A DNA stretch of 64,000 bases from Pseudomonas sp. GR 6-02 (GTDB taxonomy: Bacteria > Pseudomonadota > Gammaproteobacteria > Pseudomonadales > Pseudomonadaceae), in contig NZ_CP011567.1 of assembly GCF_001655615.1 (NCBI RefSeq), positions 4,659,001 through 4,723,000 of the forward strand, in the 5' to 3' direction. Below are positions 1 through 8,504 of this stretch, piece by piece. The translations under genes and the position numbers were made by a program. How positions within the stretch are numbered: the stretch's first letter is position 1; each line of letters begins with the position of its first letter. The notes beneath the pieces are model-generated. The model did not search any database and was not told the origin of the DNA. It saw only the letters and a list, made by a program, of their open reading frames with translations.

Positions 1-89
1 GCGGTTTGCCATCAATAATAGATCAGGATTCTAGCGGCTACGCGGCAAACTTCAAGTAAGACTTTAAGTTCGCCTTGTAAACTGTCCGC

Positions 90-725
90 TTATTGGCGCG
101 CAGTGACGATAGGCGCTGCAGCCGGTGCCATTGCGAGCGCACGCTTGGCTTCGATGAAGGTCTTGCTCCAGTAGCTGTCGCCCAGGCTATCGACCCGGAC
201 ACCACCGCTTTTGCGGCTGCTGGAGTGGATGAACTGGTTGTCACCCACGTAGATCCCGGCGTGACTGACACGACCGCGACGGCCATTGGTGGCGAAGAAC
301 AGCAGGTCACCCGGCTTGAGGGCGCTGCGAGCCACCAGCGGAGCGTCAACGTTGATCATTTCGCGAGTGGAGCGCGGCAGGTTCATGCCAGCCTCTTCAC
401 GAAACAGATAACCGATGAAGCCGCTGCAGTCGAAGCCTGCCTCGGAGGTGCCGCCGAAACGGTAACGGGTACCGATCAGGGACATGCCACGTTCGAGGAT
501 GCTGTCAGCCAGAACCGGAAGCTGGTACGACTTGCCCCCGGCGAAGTCTGCCAGTTCTTTATTGGTTGCTAGCTCTTCCTGGAAAAGAACGGAAGAAGAC
601 TGCGCGGTAACTGAATTTGAAACCTGATGCTGTGGCTCTTGCTGGGACACTGGAGAGTGAGCAGCGCAACCGAACAACAGGGTGACGAGTGCGAGAGGCA
701 CGAGGGGTGCGAAGCGATTTAGCAT
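90..725 (-). CDS. NlpC/P60 family cell-wall endopeptidase lipoprotein
   Basis: A 211-residue protein of the NlpC/P60 (C40) peptidase family, which cuts D-glutamyl-meso-diaminopimelate bonds in peptidoglycan. The start at 725 is chosen because it gives a lipoprotein signal peptide ending in the lipobox LFGC (Cys20); the reading frame continues 24 codons upstream without a signal. The catalytic domain covers about residues 75-200, with the nucleophile in FDCSGF (Cys100), His155 in SHAGIYVG and a third polar residue, His167, in QFIHSSS. It probably sits in the outer membrane facing the periplasm. It lies downstream of hda on the same strand, separated by about 215 bp, and is likely transcribed on its own. 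Family clear; substrate not shown. Confidence 0.9.
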   Translation of the reverse strand: MLNRFAPLVPLALVTLLFGCAAHSPVSQQEPQHQVSNSVTAQSSSVLFQEELATNKELADFAGGKSYQLPVLADSILERGMSLIGTRYRFGGTSEAGFDCSGFIGYLFREEAGMNLPRSTREMINVDAPLVARSALKPGDLLFFATNGRRGRVSHAGIYVGDNQFIHSSSRKSGGVRVDSLGDSYWSKTFIEAKRALAMAPAAAPIVTARQ

Positions 726-939
726 GGGCACGACCGTGGCTGATAGTTGTAAAGAAGCCGAGACTATGCCCGCTATCGATCTCATTTGCAAATTCAATCG
801 ATCTTTATGTGACTTATCGGTTTCTCGTTTCCATCTAAGCGCTTAAGCCCATTTTAAACCTTTGCGCAGCCTGCTCCCTTGCAGGAAAGCGGATTTGTTG
901 ACGCCTGGAATATGCCGGAACCCGCGAAAAACCTGGCTT

Positions 940-1644
940 TTACCAGCCCAACGTCTCTTTCAGGAACGGGATTGTCAGCTTGCGCTGAGCTTGAAGGGAA
1001 GCCTGATCGAGGCGCTCAAGCAGCTCGAAAAGCGCACTCATGCTGCGAGTACCGCGAGTCAAAATAAAATGACCGACTTCGTCAGTCAGGTGCAGGCCAC
1101 GACGGGAGGCGCGCAACTGCAAGGCACGCAACTTGTCTTCGTCAGAGAGCGGACGCATCTGGAAGATGAGCGCCAGTGTCAGCCGAGACTTGAGGTCCGC
1201 CAGCTTCACCGGTAGTTCGCGCGGGGATGTCGAGGCGGCGATCAGCAGACGCCGACCGCTGTCACGCAGACGATTGAACAGATGGAACAACGCCTCTTCC
1301 CAATCCGCCTTGCCGGCGACCGCCTGCAAATCGTCCAGGCAAACCAGTTCGTATTGTTCGAGGTTGTCGAGGATTTCGATGCCGCGGTCCATCAACTCGG
1401 CCAGCGGCAGATACACCGCCGGTTCACCCATCTGCTCGAAACGCAGGCAAGCCGCCTGCAACAAATGCGTGCGCCCTACCCCGTGCTTGCCCCAGAGGTA
1501 AATCAGGCTTTCCGTCCAGCCGGCGTCGGCTTCGCACAGCCGCTCGACATAGCCGAGTGCAGCGGCATTGGCGCCTGGGTAGTAATTGATAAAGGTGGCG
1601 TCATCACGCAGACGCACACCTAGGGGCAGCTGAATCGGTTTCAT
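940..1644 (-). CDS. hda: DnaA regulatory inactivator Hda
   Basis: A 234-residue DnaA-like AAA+ protein without the DNA-binding domain of DnaA. Hda binds the DNA-loaded beta clamp and triggers ATP hydrolysis on DnaA after initiation, preventing re-replication. Visible features: an N-terminal clamp-binding motif QLPLGV (residues 5-10), a Walker A loop reading GKHGVGRT where arginine replaces the usual lysine, as is also the case in E. coli Hda, and a Walker B-like VCLDDLQ segment near residue 100. It lies downstream of the AI-2E-type gene and the DUF2066 gene on the same strand, but a 230-bp gap to 1875 suggests its own promoter. Length fits the family. Confidence 0.95.
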   Translation of the reverse strand: MKPIQLPLGVRLRDDATFINYYPGANAAALGYVERLCEADAGWTESLIYLWGKHGVGRTHLLQAACLRFEQMGEPAVYLPLAELMDRGIEILDNLEQYELVCLDDLQAVAGKADWEEALFHLFNRLRDSGRRLLIAASTSPRELPVKLADLKSRLTLALIFQMRPLSDEDKLRALQLRASRRGLHLTDEVGHFILTRGTRSMSALFELLERLDQASLQAQRKLTIPFLKETLGW

Positions 1645-1874
1645 GCTGACTGAACAGTTCCAAAGGAACCGTTAGTGGCCTCTGTGTAAAGTTTGCGAAG
1701 TTTATACCCGTGAAGCTGACGGCACAATGCGACAGACCACAAGCAAAATCAAAGGTTTGCGTTAACGTGCTGGTTTTATGACAGTTTCTTTGGCGGTGCA
1801 TGTGACAGCCGCGCGAGGGATACGGGCAAACCCGGCGTGAAACCAGGCTGCCCGCGACGAGCGATCTCGAAGCC

Positions 1875-2948
1875 TTACTTCTCAGACTCGTCGACACCGC
1901 CGTAGATATCCGAATCTTTATACAAATCATGCACATGGCGCACCAGGACCATGATCACCGCCGCCACCGGCAATGCCAGTAGCACACCGGTAAAACCGAA
2001 CAACTCGCCGCCGGCCAGAATCGCAAAGATCACCGCCACCGGGTGCAGACCGATCCGGTCACCCACCAGCAACGGCGTCAGAACCATGCCTTCCAGCGCC
2101 TGGCCGACCATGAACACCGCGACGATGCCGATCATGGGATACAGATCGCCACCGAACTGGAACAGACCGGCAATCAACGCCGCGCCAATCCCGATGACAA
2201 ACCCCATGTACGGCACGATCGCCGCCAGACCGGCAATCAGACCGATCAACAGCCCCAACTCCAGCCCGACGATCATCAAGCCAGCGGCGTAGATCACACC
2301 CAGCGCCAGCATCACCAGCAACTGTCCGCGCACGAACGCCCCAAGCACTTCATGGCATTCCCCAGCCAGGGTCATGACACGCTCTTCACGATCACGCGGC
2401 AGCAAGCTGCGGATCTTGGCCATCATCAGGTCCCAGTCGCGCAGCAGATAAAAACTCACCACCGGGATCAGCACCAGATTGGCCAGCCAGCCGATCAGCG
2501 CAAGGCCTGAAGCCGTCGCCTGACTCAGCACCACGCCGACAATGTCGGTGGTCTGGCCCATGTGCTCGCTGATCGCCGCCTTGAGCTTGTCGAACTTCCA
2601 GAAGCCCTCCGACAAACCCAACTTCGATTGCGCCCACGGCAACGCGGTGTGCTGCAACCAGTCGAGCATCTGCGGCGCCAGTTCATACAAGCGAAACAGC
2701 TGCTTGGCGAGCATCGGCACCAACACCAACAACAGCGTGGTGAGGACCATCGTGAACAACGCGAACACCGCCACCACGCCCCATGTCCGGGACAAGCCGA
2801 GCTTCTCCAGCCGATCCACCAGCGGGTCGAACAGATAGGCCAGCAACAGCGCCACCAGGAACGGCGTCAGGATCGGATGCAACAGGTAAACAAACGCGCA
2901 AAGCAGGGCCACCCCACCGAGCCAGAACCAACGCCGCGTATCGGCCAT
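1875..2948 (-). CDS. AI-2E transporter family (PerM-like) membrane protein
   Basis: A 357-residue polytopic inner-membrane protein of the AI-2E transporter/PerM family (DUF20). The N-terminal 35 residues form a pair of hydrophobic helices, followed by a soluble, helix-rich middle (about 90-140) and a C-terminal block of membrane segments including the glycine-rich stretch GLIAGLAAIVPYMGFVIGIG typical of the family. Members have been linked to export of autoinducer-2 or to Na+(Li+)/H+ exchange; the substrate here cannot be told. A good ribosome site (GGAG) precedes the ATG. It begins 32 bp after the end of the DUF2066 gene, so the two are probably co-transcribed. Confidence 0.88.
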   Translation of the reverse strand: MADTRRWFWLGGVALLCAFVYLLHPILTPFLVALLLAYLFDPLVDRLEKLGLSRTWGVVAVFALFTMVLTTLLLVLVPMLAKQLFRLYELAPQMLDWLQHTALPWAQSKLGLSEGFWKFDKLKAAISEHMGQTTDIVGVVLSQATASGLALIGWLANLVLIPVVSFYLLRDWDLMMAKIRSLLPRDREERVMTLAGECHEVLGAFVRGQLLVMLALGVIYAAGLMIVGLELGLLIGLIAGLAAIVPYMGFVIGIGAALIAGLFQFGGDLYPMIGIVAVFMVGQALEGMVLTPLLVGDRIGLHPVAVIFAILAGGELFGFTGVLLALPVAAVIMVLVRHVHDLYKDSDIYGGVDESEK

Positions 2949-2980
2949 GTACCACTCCTGCTTCTATATAAAGAAAAAAC

Positions 2981-4030
2981 TCACCAACGGAAATGCAACT
3001 GCGGCGTCGGGGCAGGCGCTGGCGCTGCGGCCGGCGCAGAACCCACAGTCACCGGCTGAACAGGTGCCGGCACCTGGCTGGCCGGAACCTCCTGCAATTG
3101 CGCCAGGGACAACTGAGCTCGCAGCTGATCGGCACTGCCGTTGACGCGATAAAGCACGCGATCACCATCGACACTTTGCAGACGCGCGCCAAAAGGCTCC
3201 AACAAACGCCCAAGCGTCGCATAACGCTCCAGATTCATGCCCTGCACTTCCAACAACTGCTCGCCCGACATACCTGGCTTGGCAACGAAACGCGACGCCA
3301 GACGCTCGCTGACCGCCAGCATCACCGCATCGGCCACGGCGGCGGTATCGGCGCCCTGCACGCTGCCGGCCTCTTTCTGATCGCCCAGCCACAGTCGCCA
3401 CTTGGCTTGCCATTGCCCCCCTTCTTCACGGGCATGCACCGCCAGCAAGGCATCGGCATTGTAACGATCGGAGGCACTGCGCAGTGGCGCAGGGTCGGCA
3501 CCTTCCAGATTCGGTGCCGTGGCGACGATCTGTTCATTCAGGTCAGCCAGCGGCAAACGCAGCGGCAGGCCTCGGTGCTGAGCCGCCCGACGCAAGGGCG
3601 CAGCACTGGCCTGACCATCGCCGACCAGGCTCGAACCTTCGGTGGAATCGTTCAACCACCAGCCGAGGATCGACGGCCGATTGGCCCCCCACACGGCCAG
3701 CCCGGCACGACGCAAGGCCTGCTCGGTGGTGGCCGGGTCGAAATCGACTTTCAGCACTTGCGGTGGCCCGGCGTCGTAGCCGAACTGACTGATGATCTGC
3801 TGAGGGTCTTTGCGCACGGCCGCAAGGCCAGGGCTTTGCGCCGCCTTGGGATCGCCGGTCAAGCGCAACACCAGCGTTTCCAGCGCCTGCTGAGTCGCCT
3901 GGTCGCGCTCCTCCGGTGTCTGGCCGCTGACCGGTTGGCGCACTTGATAGAGGCCTTTGACGGTTTCGGCATGGCTGGCCAGGCTGACCACGGATAAACA
4001 GCCCACGAACAAGAATTTAAGAAAACGCAT
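2981..4030 (-). CDS. DUF2066 domain-containing exported protein
   Basis: A 349-residue exported protein of the DUF2066 family, function unknown. The ATG at 4030 is preferred over upstream in-frame codons: it has AGGAA at the right distance and opens directly into a signal peptide with cleavage expected after SLASHA (near residue 20). The mature part begins with a conserved VKGLYQVRQPV segment and the region VLRLTGDPKAAQSPG. The C-terminal tail is low-complexity (Pro/Ala/Val repeats, then APAPAPTP) and looks disordered. It is the first gene of a leftward DUF2066/AI-2E-type/hda set divergent from purM, an arrangement I recall as common in Pseudomonas. Confidence 0.85.
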   Translation of the reverse strand: MRFLKFLFVGCLSVVSLASHAETVKGLYQVRQPVSGQTPEERDQATQQALETLVLRLTGDPKAAQSPGLAAVRKDPQQIISQFGYDAGPPQVLKVDFDPATTEQALRRAGLAVWGANRPSILGWWLNDSTEGSSLVGDGQASAAPLRRAAQHRGLPLRLPLADLNEQIVATAPNLEGADPAPLRSASDRYNADALLAVHAREEGGQWQAKWRLWLGDQKEAGSVQGADTAAVADAVMLAVSERLASRFVAKPGMSGEQLLEVQGMNLERYATLGRLLEPFGARLQSVDGDRVLYRVNGSADQLRAQLSLAQLQEVPASQVPAPVQPVTVGSAPAAAPAPAPTPQLHFRW

Positions 4031-4414
4031 GGAAGATTCCTGACGACAAGAGCGGCTGGAACAGACCGCATGAAGACGATTGAGCCAGGGCTGTGACCGC
4101 AGGCCCAAGCAAAACATTCACACGATCGCGGTAAGTTTTCGCACTGTCATAACGATAGACGGTTAACGTCGTACCTTATACAGCCATGTGGGACGTCGCC
4201 AACACGGGCAATATCAGTTTTTTTAACGCGATATGCCCCTGCCCGTCGGCACGAGGATGGCCGCTGCCCCTCAAGCCTGATAAAATCGCGCGCCTTCGCA
4301 GACCGGCTACAGCCGGGTGGTGTCGAAATAGCGCGTGAGGCAATTGCCTCATCAATTTCGACAGGCCCGCTGAACTCGGTCGTTACCCCTGAATCCCCCC
4401 TAAAGGCCTGGATC
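4031..4414. other. 384-bp divergent control region between DUF2066 gene and purM
   Basis: No gene is visible. The region must hold promoters for both directions. A candidate minus-10-like sequence for purM, GATAAAAT, lies near 4277-4284. Further right is a strong two-part stem-loop (4321-4363, listed separately). No E. coli-type PUR box was noticed by eye. Confidence 0.6.
4321..4363 (+). promoter_or_regulatory. Stem-loop in the purM leader
   Basis: Outer arms TGTCGAAAT (4321-4329) and ATTTCGACA (4355-4363) are perfect 9-bp complements, and they enclose a perfect 16-bp palindrome TGAGGCAATTGCCTCA (4336-4351). The nested structure ends 51 bp before the purM ATG and has no U-run, so it is not a simple terminator. 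It could be a leader RNA structure or an operator for a dimeric regulator. Confidence 0.6.
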
Positions 4415-5473
4415 ATGAGCAAGCAACCCTCCCTGAGCTACAAGGACGCCGGTGTAGACATCGACGCCGGTGAAGCATTGGTCGAACGCATCAAGAGCGT
4501 CGCCAAGCGCACTGCGCGCCCGGAAGTCATGGGCGGCCTGGGCGGTTTCGGCGCCCTCTGCGAAATCCCGGCCGGTTACAAACAACCGGTGCTGGTATCG
4601 GGCACTGACGGCGTCGGCACCAAGCTGCGCCTGGCGCTGAACCTGAACAAGCACGACAGCATCGGCATCGACCTGGTGGCCATGTGCGTGAACGACCTGG
4701 TGGTCTGCGGCGCTGAGCCGCTGTTCTTCCTCGACTACTACGCCACTGGCAAACTGAACGTCGACACCGCTGCTCAGGTTGTAACCGGCATCGGCGCCGG
4801 CTGTGAACTGTCCGGCTGCTCCCTGGTCGGCGGCGAAACCGCTGAAATGCCTGGCATGTATGAAGGTGAAGACTACGACCTGGCCGGCTTCTGCGTCGGC
4901 GTCGTGGAAAAATCCGAAATCATCGACGGTTCGAAAGTCGCTGCCGGCGATGCCCTGCTCGCCCTGCCGTCTTCCGGCCCGCACTCCAACGGCTACTCGC
5001 TGATCCGCAAGATCATCGAAGTGTCGGGTTCCGACATCGAGAATATCCAGCTCGACGGCAAACCGCTGACCGACCTGCTGATGGCTCCGACCCGTATCTA
5101 CGTGAAGCCGCTGCTCAAGCTGATCAAGGACACCGGCGCCGTCAAAGCCATGGCCCACATCACCGGTGGCGGCCTGCTGGACAACATCCCGCGCGTACTG
5201 CCAAAAGGCGCTCAAGCGGTGGTTGACGTCGCGAGCTGGACCCGCCCTGCGGTGTTCGACTGGCTGCAAGAGAAAGGCAACGTCGACGAAACCGAAATGC
5301 ACCGCGTGCTGAACTGCGGCGTCGGCATGGTCATCTGCGTAGCTCAAGAGCACGTTGAAACCGCGCTGAACGTCCTGCGTGAAGCTGGCGAGCAGCCATG
5401 GGTCATCGGTCAGATCGCCACCGCTGCCGAAGGCGCGGCTCAGGTCGAACTGAAGAACCTCAAGGCTCATTAA
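4415..5473 (+). CDS. purM: Phosphoribosylformylglycinamidine cyclo-ligase (AIR synthetase)
   Basis: A 352-residue cytoplasmic enzyme that closes the imidazole ring of 5-aminoimidazole ribonucleotide from FGAM using ATP, the fifth step of de novo purine synthesis. Family motifs are present: [15 protein letters not shown] at the N-terminus, the glycine-rich [13 protein letters not shown] loop, [17 protein letters not shown], the acidic [27 protein letters not shown] stretch, [11 protein letters not shown] and the C-terminal domain start near [19 protein letters not shown]. Full length. Its stop shares one base with the purN start (TAATG), so the two are translationally coupled, as usual in gammaproteobacteria. 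Confidence 0.98.
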   Translation: MSKQPSLSYKDAGVDIDAGEALVERIKSVAKRTARPEVMGGLGGFGALCEIPAGYKQPVLVSGTDGVGTKLRLALNLNKHDSIGIDLVAMCVNDLVVCGAEPLFFLDYYATGKLNVDTAAQVVTGIGAGCELSGCSLVGGETAEMPGMYEGEDYDLAGFCVGVVEKSEIIDGSKVAAGDALLALPSSGPHSNGYSLIRKIIEVSGSDIENIQLDGKPLTDLLMAPTRIYVKPLLKLIKDTGAVKAMAHITGGGLLDNIPRVLPKGAQAVVDVASWTRPAVFDWLQEKGNVDETEMHRVLNCGVGMVICVAQEHVETALNVLREAGEQPWVIGQIATAAEGAAQVELKNLKAH

Positions 5474-6123
5474 TGTCCCAGACCTGTGATGTGGTGGTGC
5501 TGCTGTCCGGCACCGGCAGTAACTTGCAGGCCTTGATCGACAGCACGCGGACCGGCGACAGCCCGGCCCGCATTGCTGCGGTGATTTCCAACCGCGCCGA
5601 CGCCTACGGCCTGCAACGCGCCAGGGACGCGGGTATCGACACCCGCACCCTGGATCACAAGGCTTTCGAGGGCCGCGAGGCCTTCGATGCCGCGCTGATC
5701 GAACTGATCGACGCCTTCAACCCCAAACTCGTGGTACTGGCCGGTTTCATGCGCATTCTCAGCGCTGATTTCGTGCGCCATTACCAGGGTCGCCTGCTCA
5801 ATATCCATCCCTCGCTGCTGCCCAAATACAAAGGGTTACACACTCATCAGCGCGCGCTGGAGGCCGGCGATACGGAACACGGCTGCTCCGTGCACTTCGT
5901 CACCGAGGAACTCGATGGCGGACCACTGGTCGTACAGGCAGTAATACCGGTAGAGTTGCACGATTCGCCGCAGAGTCTGGCGCAGCGAGTCCACACCCAG
6001 GAACACCTGATCTACCCGATGGCCGTACGCTGGTTTGCCGAAGGCCGTTTATCACTCGGCGAACAAGGTGCTTTACTGGACGGACAGTTACTCGCGGCCA
6101 GCGGCCACTTGATTCGAACCTAG
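5473..6123 (+). CDS. purN: Phosphoribosylglycinamide formyltransferase
   Basis: A 216-residue cytoplasmic enzyme that transfers a formyl group from 10-formyl-THF to glycinamide ribonucleotide, the third step of purine synthesis. The start at 5473 overlaps the purM stop by one base and gives the family N-terminus VVVLLSGTGSNLQALID, the phosphate-binding loop. The catalytic region contains LAGFMRILSADFV, NIHPSLLPKYKGLHTHQRAL (catalytic Asn and His) and the downstream Asp segment ELDGGPLV. The frame is open upstream into purM, but that extension is only overlap. An eight-base gap links it to the DUF3108 gene. Confidence 0.98.
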   Translation: MSQTCDVVVLLSGTGSNLQALIDSTRTGDSPARIAAVISNRADAYGLQRARDAGIDTRTLDHKAFEGREAFDAALIELIDAFNPKLVVLAGFMRILSADFVRHYQGRLLNIHPSLLPKYKGLHTHQRALEAGDTEHGCSVHFVTEELDGGPLVVQAVIPVELHDSPQSLAQRVHTQEHLIYPMAVRWFAEGRLSLGEQGALLDGQLLAASGHLIRT

Positions 6124-6131
6124 GAGATTTT

Positions 6132-6845
6132 ATGCGTCGTGCCCTGCTCTTCGCTTGCGCCCTGCTCGCCCTGCCGTTTGCGCAGGCCGCGGACCTTCAT
6201 CCCTTCTCCGCCAGCTACACCGCCGACTGGAAGCAACTGCCCATGAGCGGCACCGCCGAACGCAGCCTGACCAAGGAAGCCAACGGCGTCTGGAAACTCA
6301 GCTTCAAGGCATCGATGATGATCGCCAGCCTGACCGAAGAAAGCACCCTGACCCTGGACAAGGACACGCTGCTGCCGCAGTCCTACCACTTCGAACGCGG
6401 TGGCCTGGGCAAAGCCAAGAAGGCTGATCTGGATTTCGACTGGACCAACAAGATGGTCACCGGCACCGACCGCGGTGACGCCGTCAAGCTCCCGCTCAAC
6501 CGCGGCATGGTCGACAAGTCCACCTATCAACTGGCGCTGCAGCATGACGTGGCCTCCGGCAAGAAAAGCATGAGCTATCAGGTCGTCGATGCCGGCGAAG
6601 TCGATACCTATGACTTCCGCGTGCTGGGCTCGGAGAAAGTCGACACCAAGGCAGGCCAGATCGATGCGGTCAAGGTCGAGCGCGTGCGCGATCCGACACA
6701 AAGCAAGCGCATCACCGTGCTGTGGTTCGCCAAGGATTGGGATTACCTGCTGGTCCGTCTGCAACAGGTCGAAACCGACGGCAAGGAGTACAACATCATG
6801 CTCCTCGACGGTACGGTCAACGGCAAGACGGTCAAAGGCAGCTGA
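6132..6845 (+). CDS. DUF3108 domain-containing exported protein
   Basis: A 237-residue protein with a clear signal peptide (cleavage after PFAQA, near residue 20) and a single DUF3108 domain making up the rest, including FSASYTADWKQLPMSGTAERSL and the C-terminal VLWFAKDWDYLLVRL. It is probably periplasmic and beta-rich; function unknown. AGGAG lies seven bases before the ATG. It starts eight bases after purN and is followed by a strong terminator, so it is the last gene of a purM-purN-DUF3108 operon. The link to purine synthesis appears to be positional only. Confidence 0.88.
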   Translation: MRRALLFACALLALPFAQAADLHPFSASYTADWKQLPMSGTAERSLTKEANGVWKLSFKASMMIASLTEESTLTLDKDTLLPQSYHFERGGLGKAKKADLDFDWTNKMVTGTDRGDAVKLPLNRGMVDKSTYQLALQHDVASGKKSMSYQVVDAGEVDTYDFRVLGSEKVDTKAGQIDAVKVERVRDPTQSKRITVLWFAKDWDYLLVRLQQVETDGKEYNIMLLDGTVNGKTVKGS

Positions 6846-6859
6846 TCCGGACCGACATG

Positions 6860-6887
6860 AAAGCCCCGCAAACGCGGGGCTTTTTTT
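6860..6887 (+). terminator. Rho-independent terminator after purMN-DUF3108
   Basis: AAAGCCCCGC and GCGGGGCTTT form a 10-bp stem with a 4-base loop, followed by a run of seven T. It lies 14 bp after the DUF3108 stop codon. Confidence 0.95.
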
Positions 6888-6902
6888 CGTCTGGCGTTAA
6901 GC

Positions 6903-6912
6903 GGGGGGGGGG
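6903..6912 (+). repeat. Ten-base poly-G tract upstream of the OsmC-like gene
   Basis: A run of ten G follows the purMN terminator and sits about 134 bp before the OsmC-like start. Homopolymers of this length are rare in this sequence and prone to slippage. Confidence 0.9.
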
Positions 6913-7045
6913 ACAGGACAATGACAACTTTGAGCTGTGGCCAAATCGTCCGGCGAAAAATAGGAACGCGAACGTGAAGGAATACTCTATAAATTCAGGG
7001 TCTTTTTTGATCGAATGACTTTTCCTGATCCCTGCGAGGTTTCCC

Positions 7046-7462
7046 ATGACCGTTACCGTCAATACTGTCTCCGCCGAAGGTTTTCGTCACAGCGTCCAGA
7101 TCGATGACCATGAACTGTTTGCCGATGTTCCCAAGTCGTCCGGTGGCGAAGGCACCGCGCCAGAGCCCCATGACTATTTCGACGCGGCCCTCGGCGCCTG
7201 CAAGGCCCTGACCCTGAAACTGTATGCGAAGAAGAAGGGCATCCCACTGACCGGCGTCGGGGTCGAGGTCAAGCGCGACAACAGTGAAGAGCAGAAAGGC
7301 AAATATGCCCTGCACGTCAAACTCACGCTCAAGGGCGTACTCACCGACGCCCAGCGCGACGAGCTGCACCGCGTGGCCGACCGCTGCCCGGTACACAAGC
7401 TGATGACCACCTCTGAAGTCAGCATCGAGACTCATCTGTCCGAAGGCGCCTTCAGCCAATAG
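7046..7462 (+). CDS. OsmC family protein
   Basis: A 138-residue member of the OsmC/Ohr superfamily, whose characterised members reduce organic hydroperoxides with a pair of cysteines. Two cysteines fit: one in ALGACKALTLKLYA on the central helix and one in VADRCPVHKLM near the C-terminus. The intervening stretch VGVEVKRDNSEEQKGKYALHVKLTLKG is the usual beta-hairpin region. GAGG precedes the ATG by seven bases. A TATAAATT-like minus-10 candidate lies near 6988-6996, and the gene is monocistronic or read with the pirin gene 61 bp downstream. Sub-family (OsmC, YhfA or Ohr) is not settled by eye; it looks nearest to YhfA-type OsmC. Confidence 0.88.
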   Translation: MTVTVNTVSAEGFRHSVQIDDHELFADVPKSSGGEGTAPEPHDYFDAALGACKALTLKLYAKKKGIPLTGVGVEVKRDNSEEQKGKYALHVKLTLKGVLTDAQRDELHRVADRCPVHKLMTTSEVSIETHLSEGAFSQ

Positions 7463-7523
7463 CGGCAACGGCTGCGCAAGCGGGTTATGCTCCCTGCGTC
7501 ACCCGCTCAGCCTGGAACGCACC

Positions 7524-8411
7524 ATGAACACTCCGCTCGTGATCCGCCCCCGCGCCGAAGATGTCGAAGGCCAGCCGATCCTTCGCCCTTTGCCGTCAGC
7601 CAAATGCCGCAACGTCGGGCCCTTCGTGTTTTTCGACCACATGCTCGAAACCCGTTATCCACCGGGCAAAGGCATGGACATCCGTCAGCATCCGCACATC
7701 GGGCTGTCCACCCTCACCTACCTGTTCGAAGGGCAAATCCAGCACAAGGACAGCCTCGGTTCCGATCAGGTGGTGAATGCCGGCGATGTCAGCTGGATGA
7801 CCGCCGGCAGTGCGATTGCCCACGTCGAACGCACGCCCGAAGCCTTGAAGAACAGTGGCGGTACGATGCACGGCTTACAGATCTGGCTGGCTTCGCCCAA
7901 GGACCGTGAGCACGGCCCAGGACACTACAGCCACCATCCAGCAGCCACGCTGCCCGCCAGCGAAAACCTTGGCGTGAAGATACGAATGATCGCCGGGAAG
8001 GGCTTTTGCCTTGAATCACCGGTCCCGGTGCTTTCGCCTACGCTGTATGCCGAATTGAACCTGCAAACGGCGACCACACTGCTGATTCCCACCGAGCATG
8101 AAGAACGGGCGCTGTATGTGTTGAGCGGCGAGGCGCAGCTTGATGGCGAGCTGCTGGAGCCCTACACGCTAGTAGTGCTGCCGGCCGGGGAAGAGATGAC
8201 GCTGTTCGCCGAGAGTGACTGCCATGCCGTGCTGTTTGGCGGAGCGCCACTGGACGGGCCACGACGGATCAACTGGAACTTCGTGGCCAGTGATCCGGCG
8301 TTGATTGATGAAGCACGTCGGCGCTGGGCGGCCGGGGATTGGCCGACGGTGCCGGGGGAAAGTGAGCGGATTGAGTTGCCGAAACACCGAAGCCCGCCAA
8401 CGCCCCTGTAA
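7524..8411 (+). CDS. Pirin family protein (bicupin)
   Basis: A 295-residue bicupin. The N-terminal pirin domain has the metal-ligand segment MDIRQHPHIGLSTLTYLFEG and the following IQHKDSLGSDQVVNAGDVSWMTAGSAIAHVER, which together supply the His/His/His/Glu metal site. The C-terminal cupin contains ALYVLSGEAQLDGELLEP. Bacterial pirins include quercetin dioxygenases and proteins modulating pyruvate dehydrogenase; the substrate here is unknown. It lies 61 bp after the OsmC-like gene, perhaps in the same transcript, and is followed by a REP-like hairpin. Confidence 0.9.
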   Translation: MNTPLVIRPRAEDVEGQPILRPLPSAKCRNVGPFVFFDHMLETRYPPGKGMDIRQHPHIGLSTLTYLFEGQIQHKDSLGSDQVVNAGDVSWMTAGSAIAHVERTPEALKNSGGTMHGLQIWLASPKDREHGPGHYSHHPAATLPASENLGVKIRMIAGKGFCLESPVPVLSPTLYAELNLQTATTLLIPTEHEERALYVLSGEAQLDGELLEPYTLVVLPAGEEMTLFAESDCHAVLFGGAPLDGPRRINWNFVASDPALIDEARRRWAAGDWPTVPGESERIELPKHRSPPTPL

Positions 8412-8421
8412 CTGATCGGCT

Positions 8422-8481
8422 GATCGTTCCCACGCCGCGAGCTTCCCTGGAGGCATTCCCACGCAGAGCGTGGGAACGATC
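8422..8481. repeat. REP-like inverted repeat
   Basis: GATCGTTCCCACGC (8422-8435) is perfectly complementary to 8468-8481, enclosing 32 bases. It lies between converging genes (pirin and dienelactone hydrolase), the usual place for such elements, and may help stop transcription from both sides. Confidence 0.85.
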
Positions 8482-8504
8482 ATCGTCCGGACCGAGAGCA
8501 GCAA

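Noticed and set aside
1..89. Possible terminator made of GTTTGCC (4-10) and GGCAAAC (44-50) after the NlpC/P60 gene
   Set aside because: Only a 7-bp stem with a 33-base loop and no T-run; too weak to call.
1440..1510. Arginine in place of lysine in the Walker A motif of Hda, taken at first as a defect
   Set aside because: E. coli Hda also has arginine there, so it is normal for the family.
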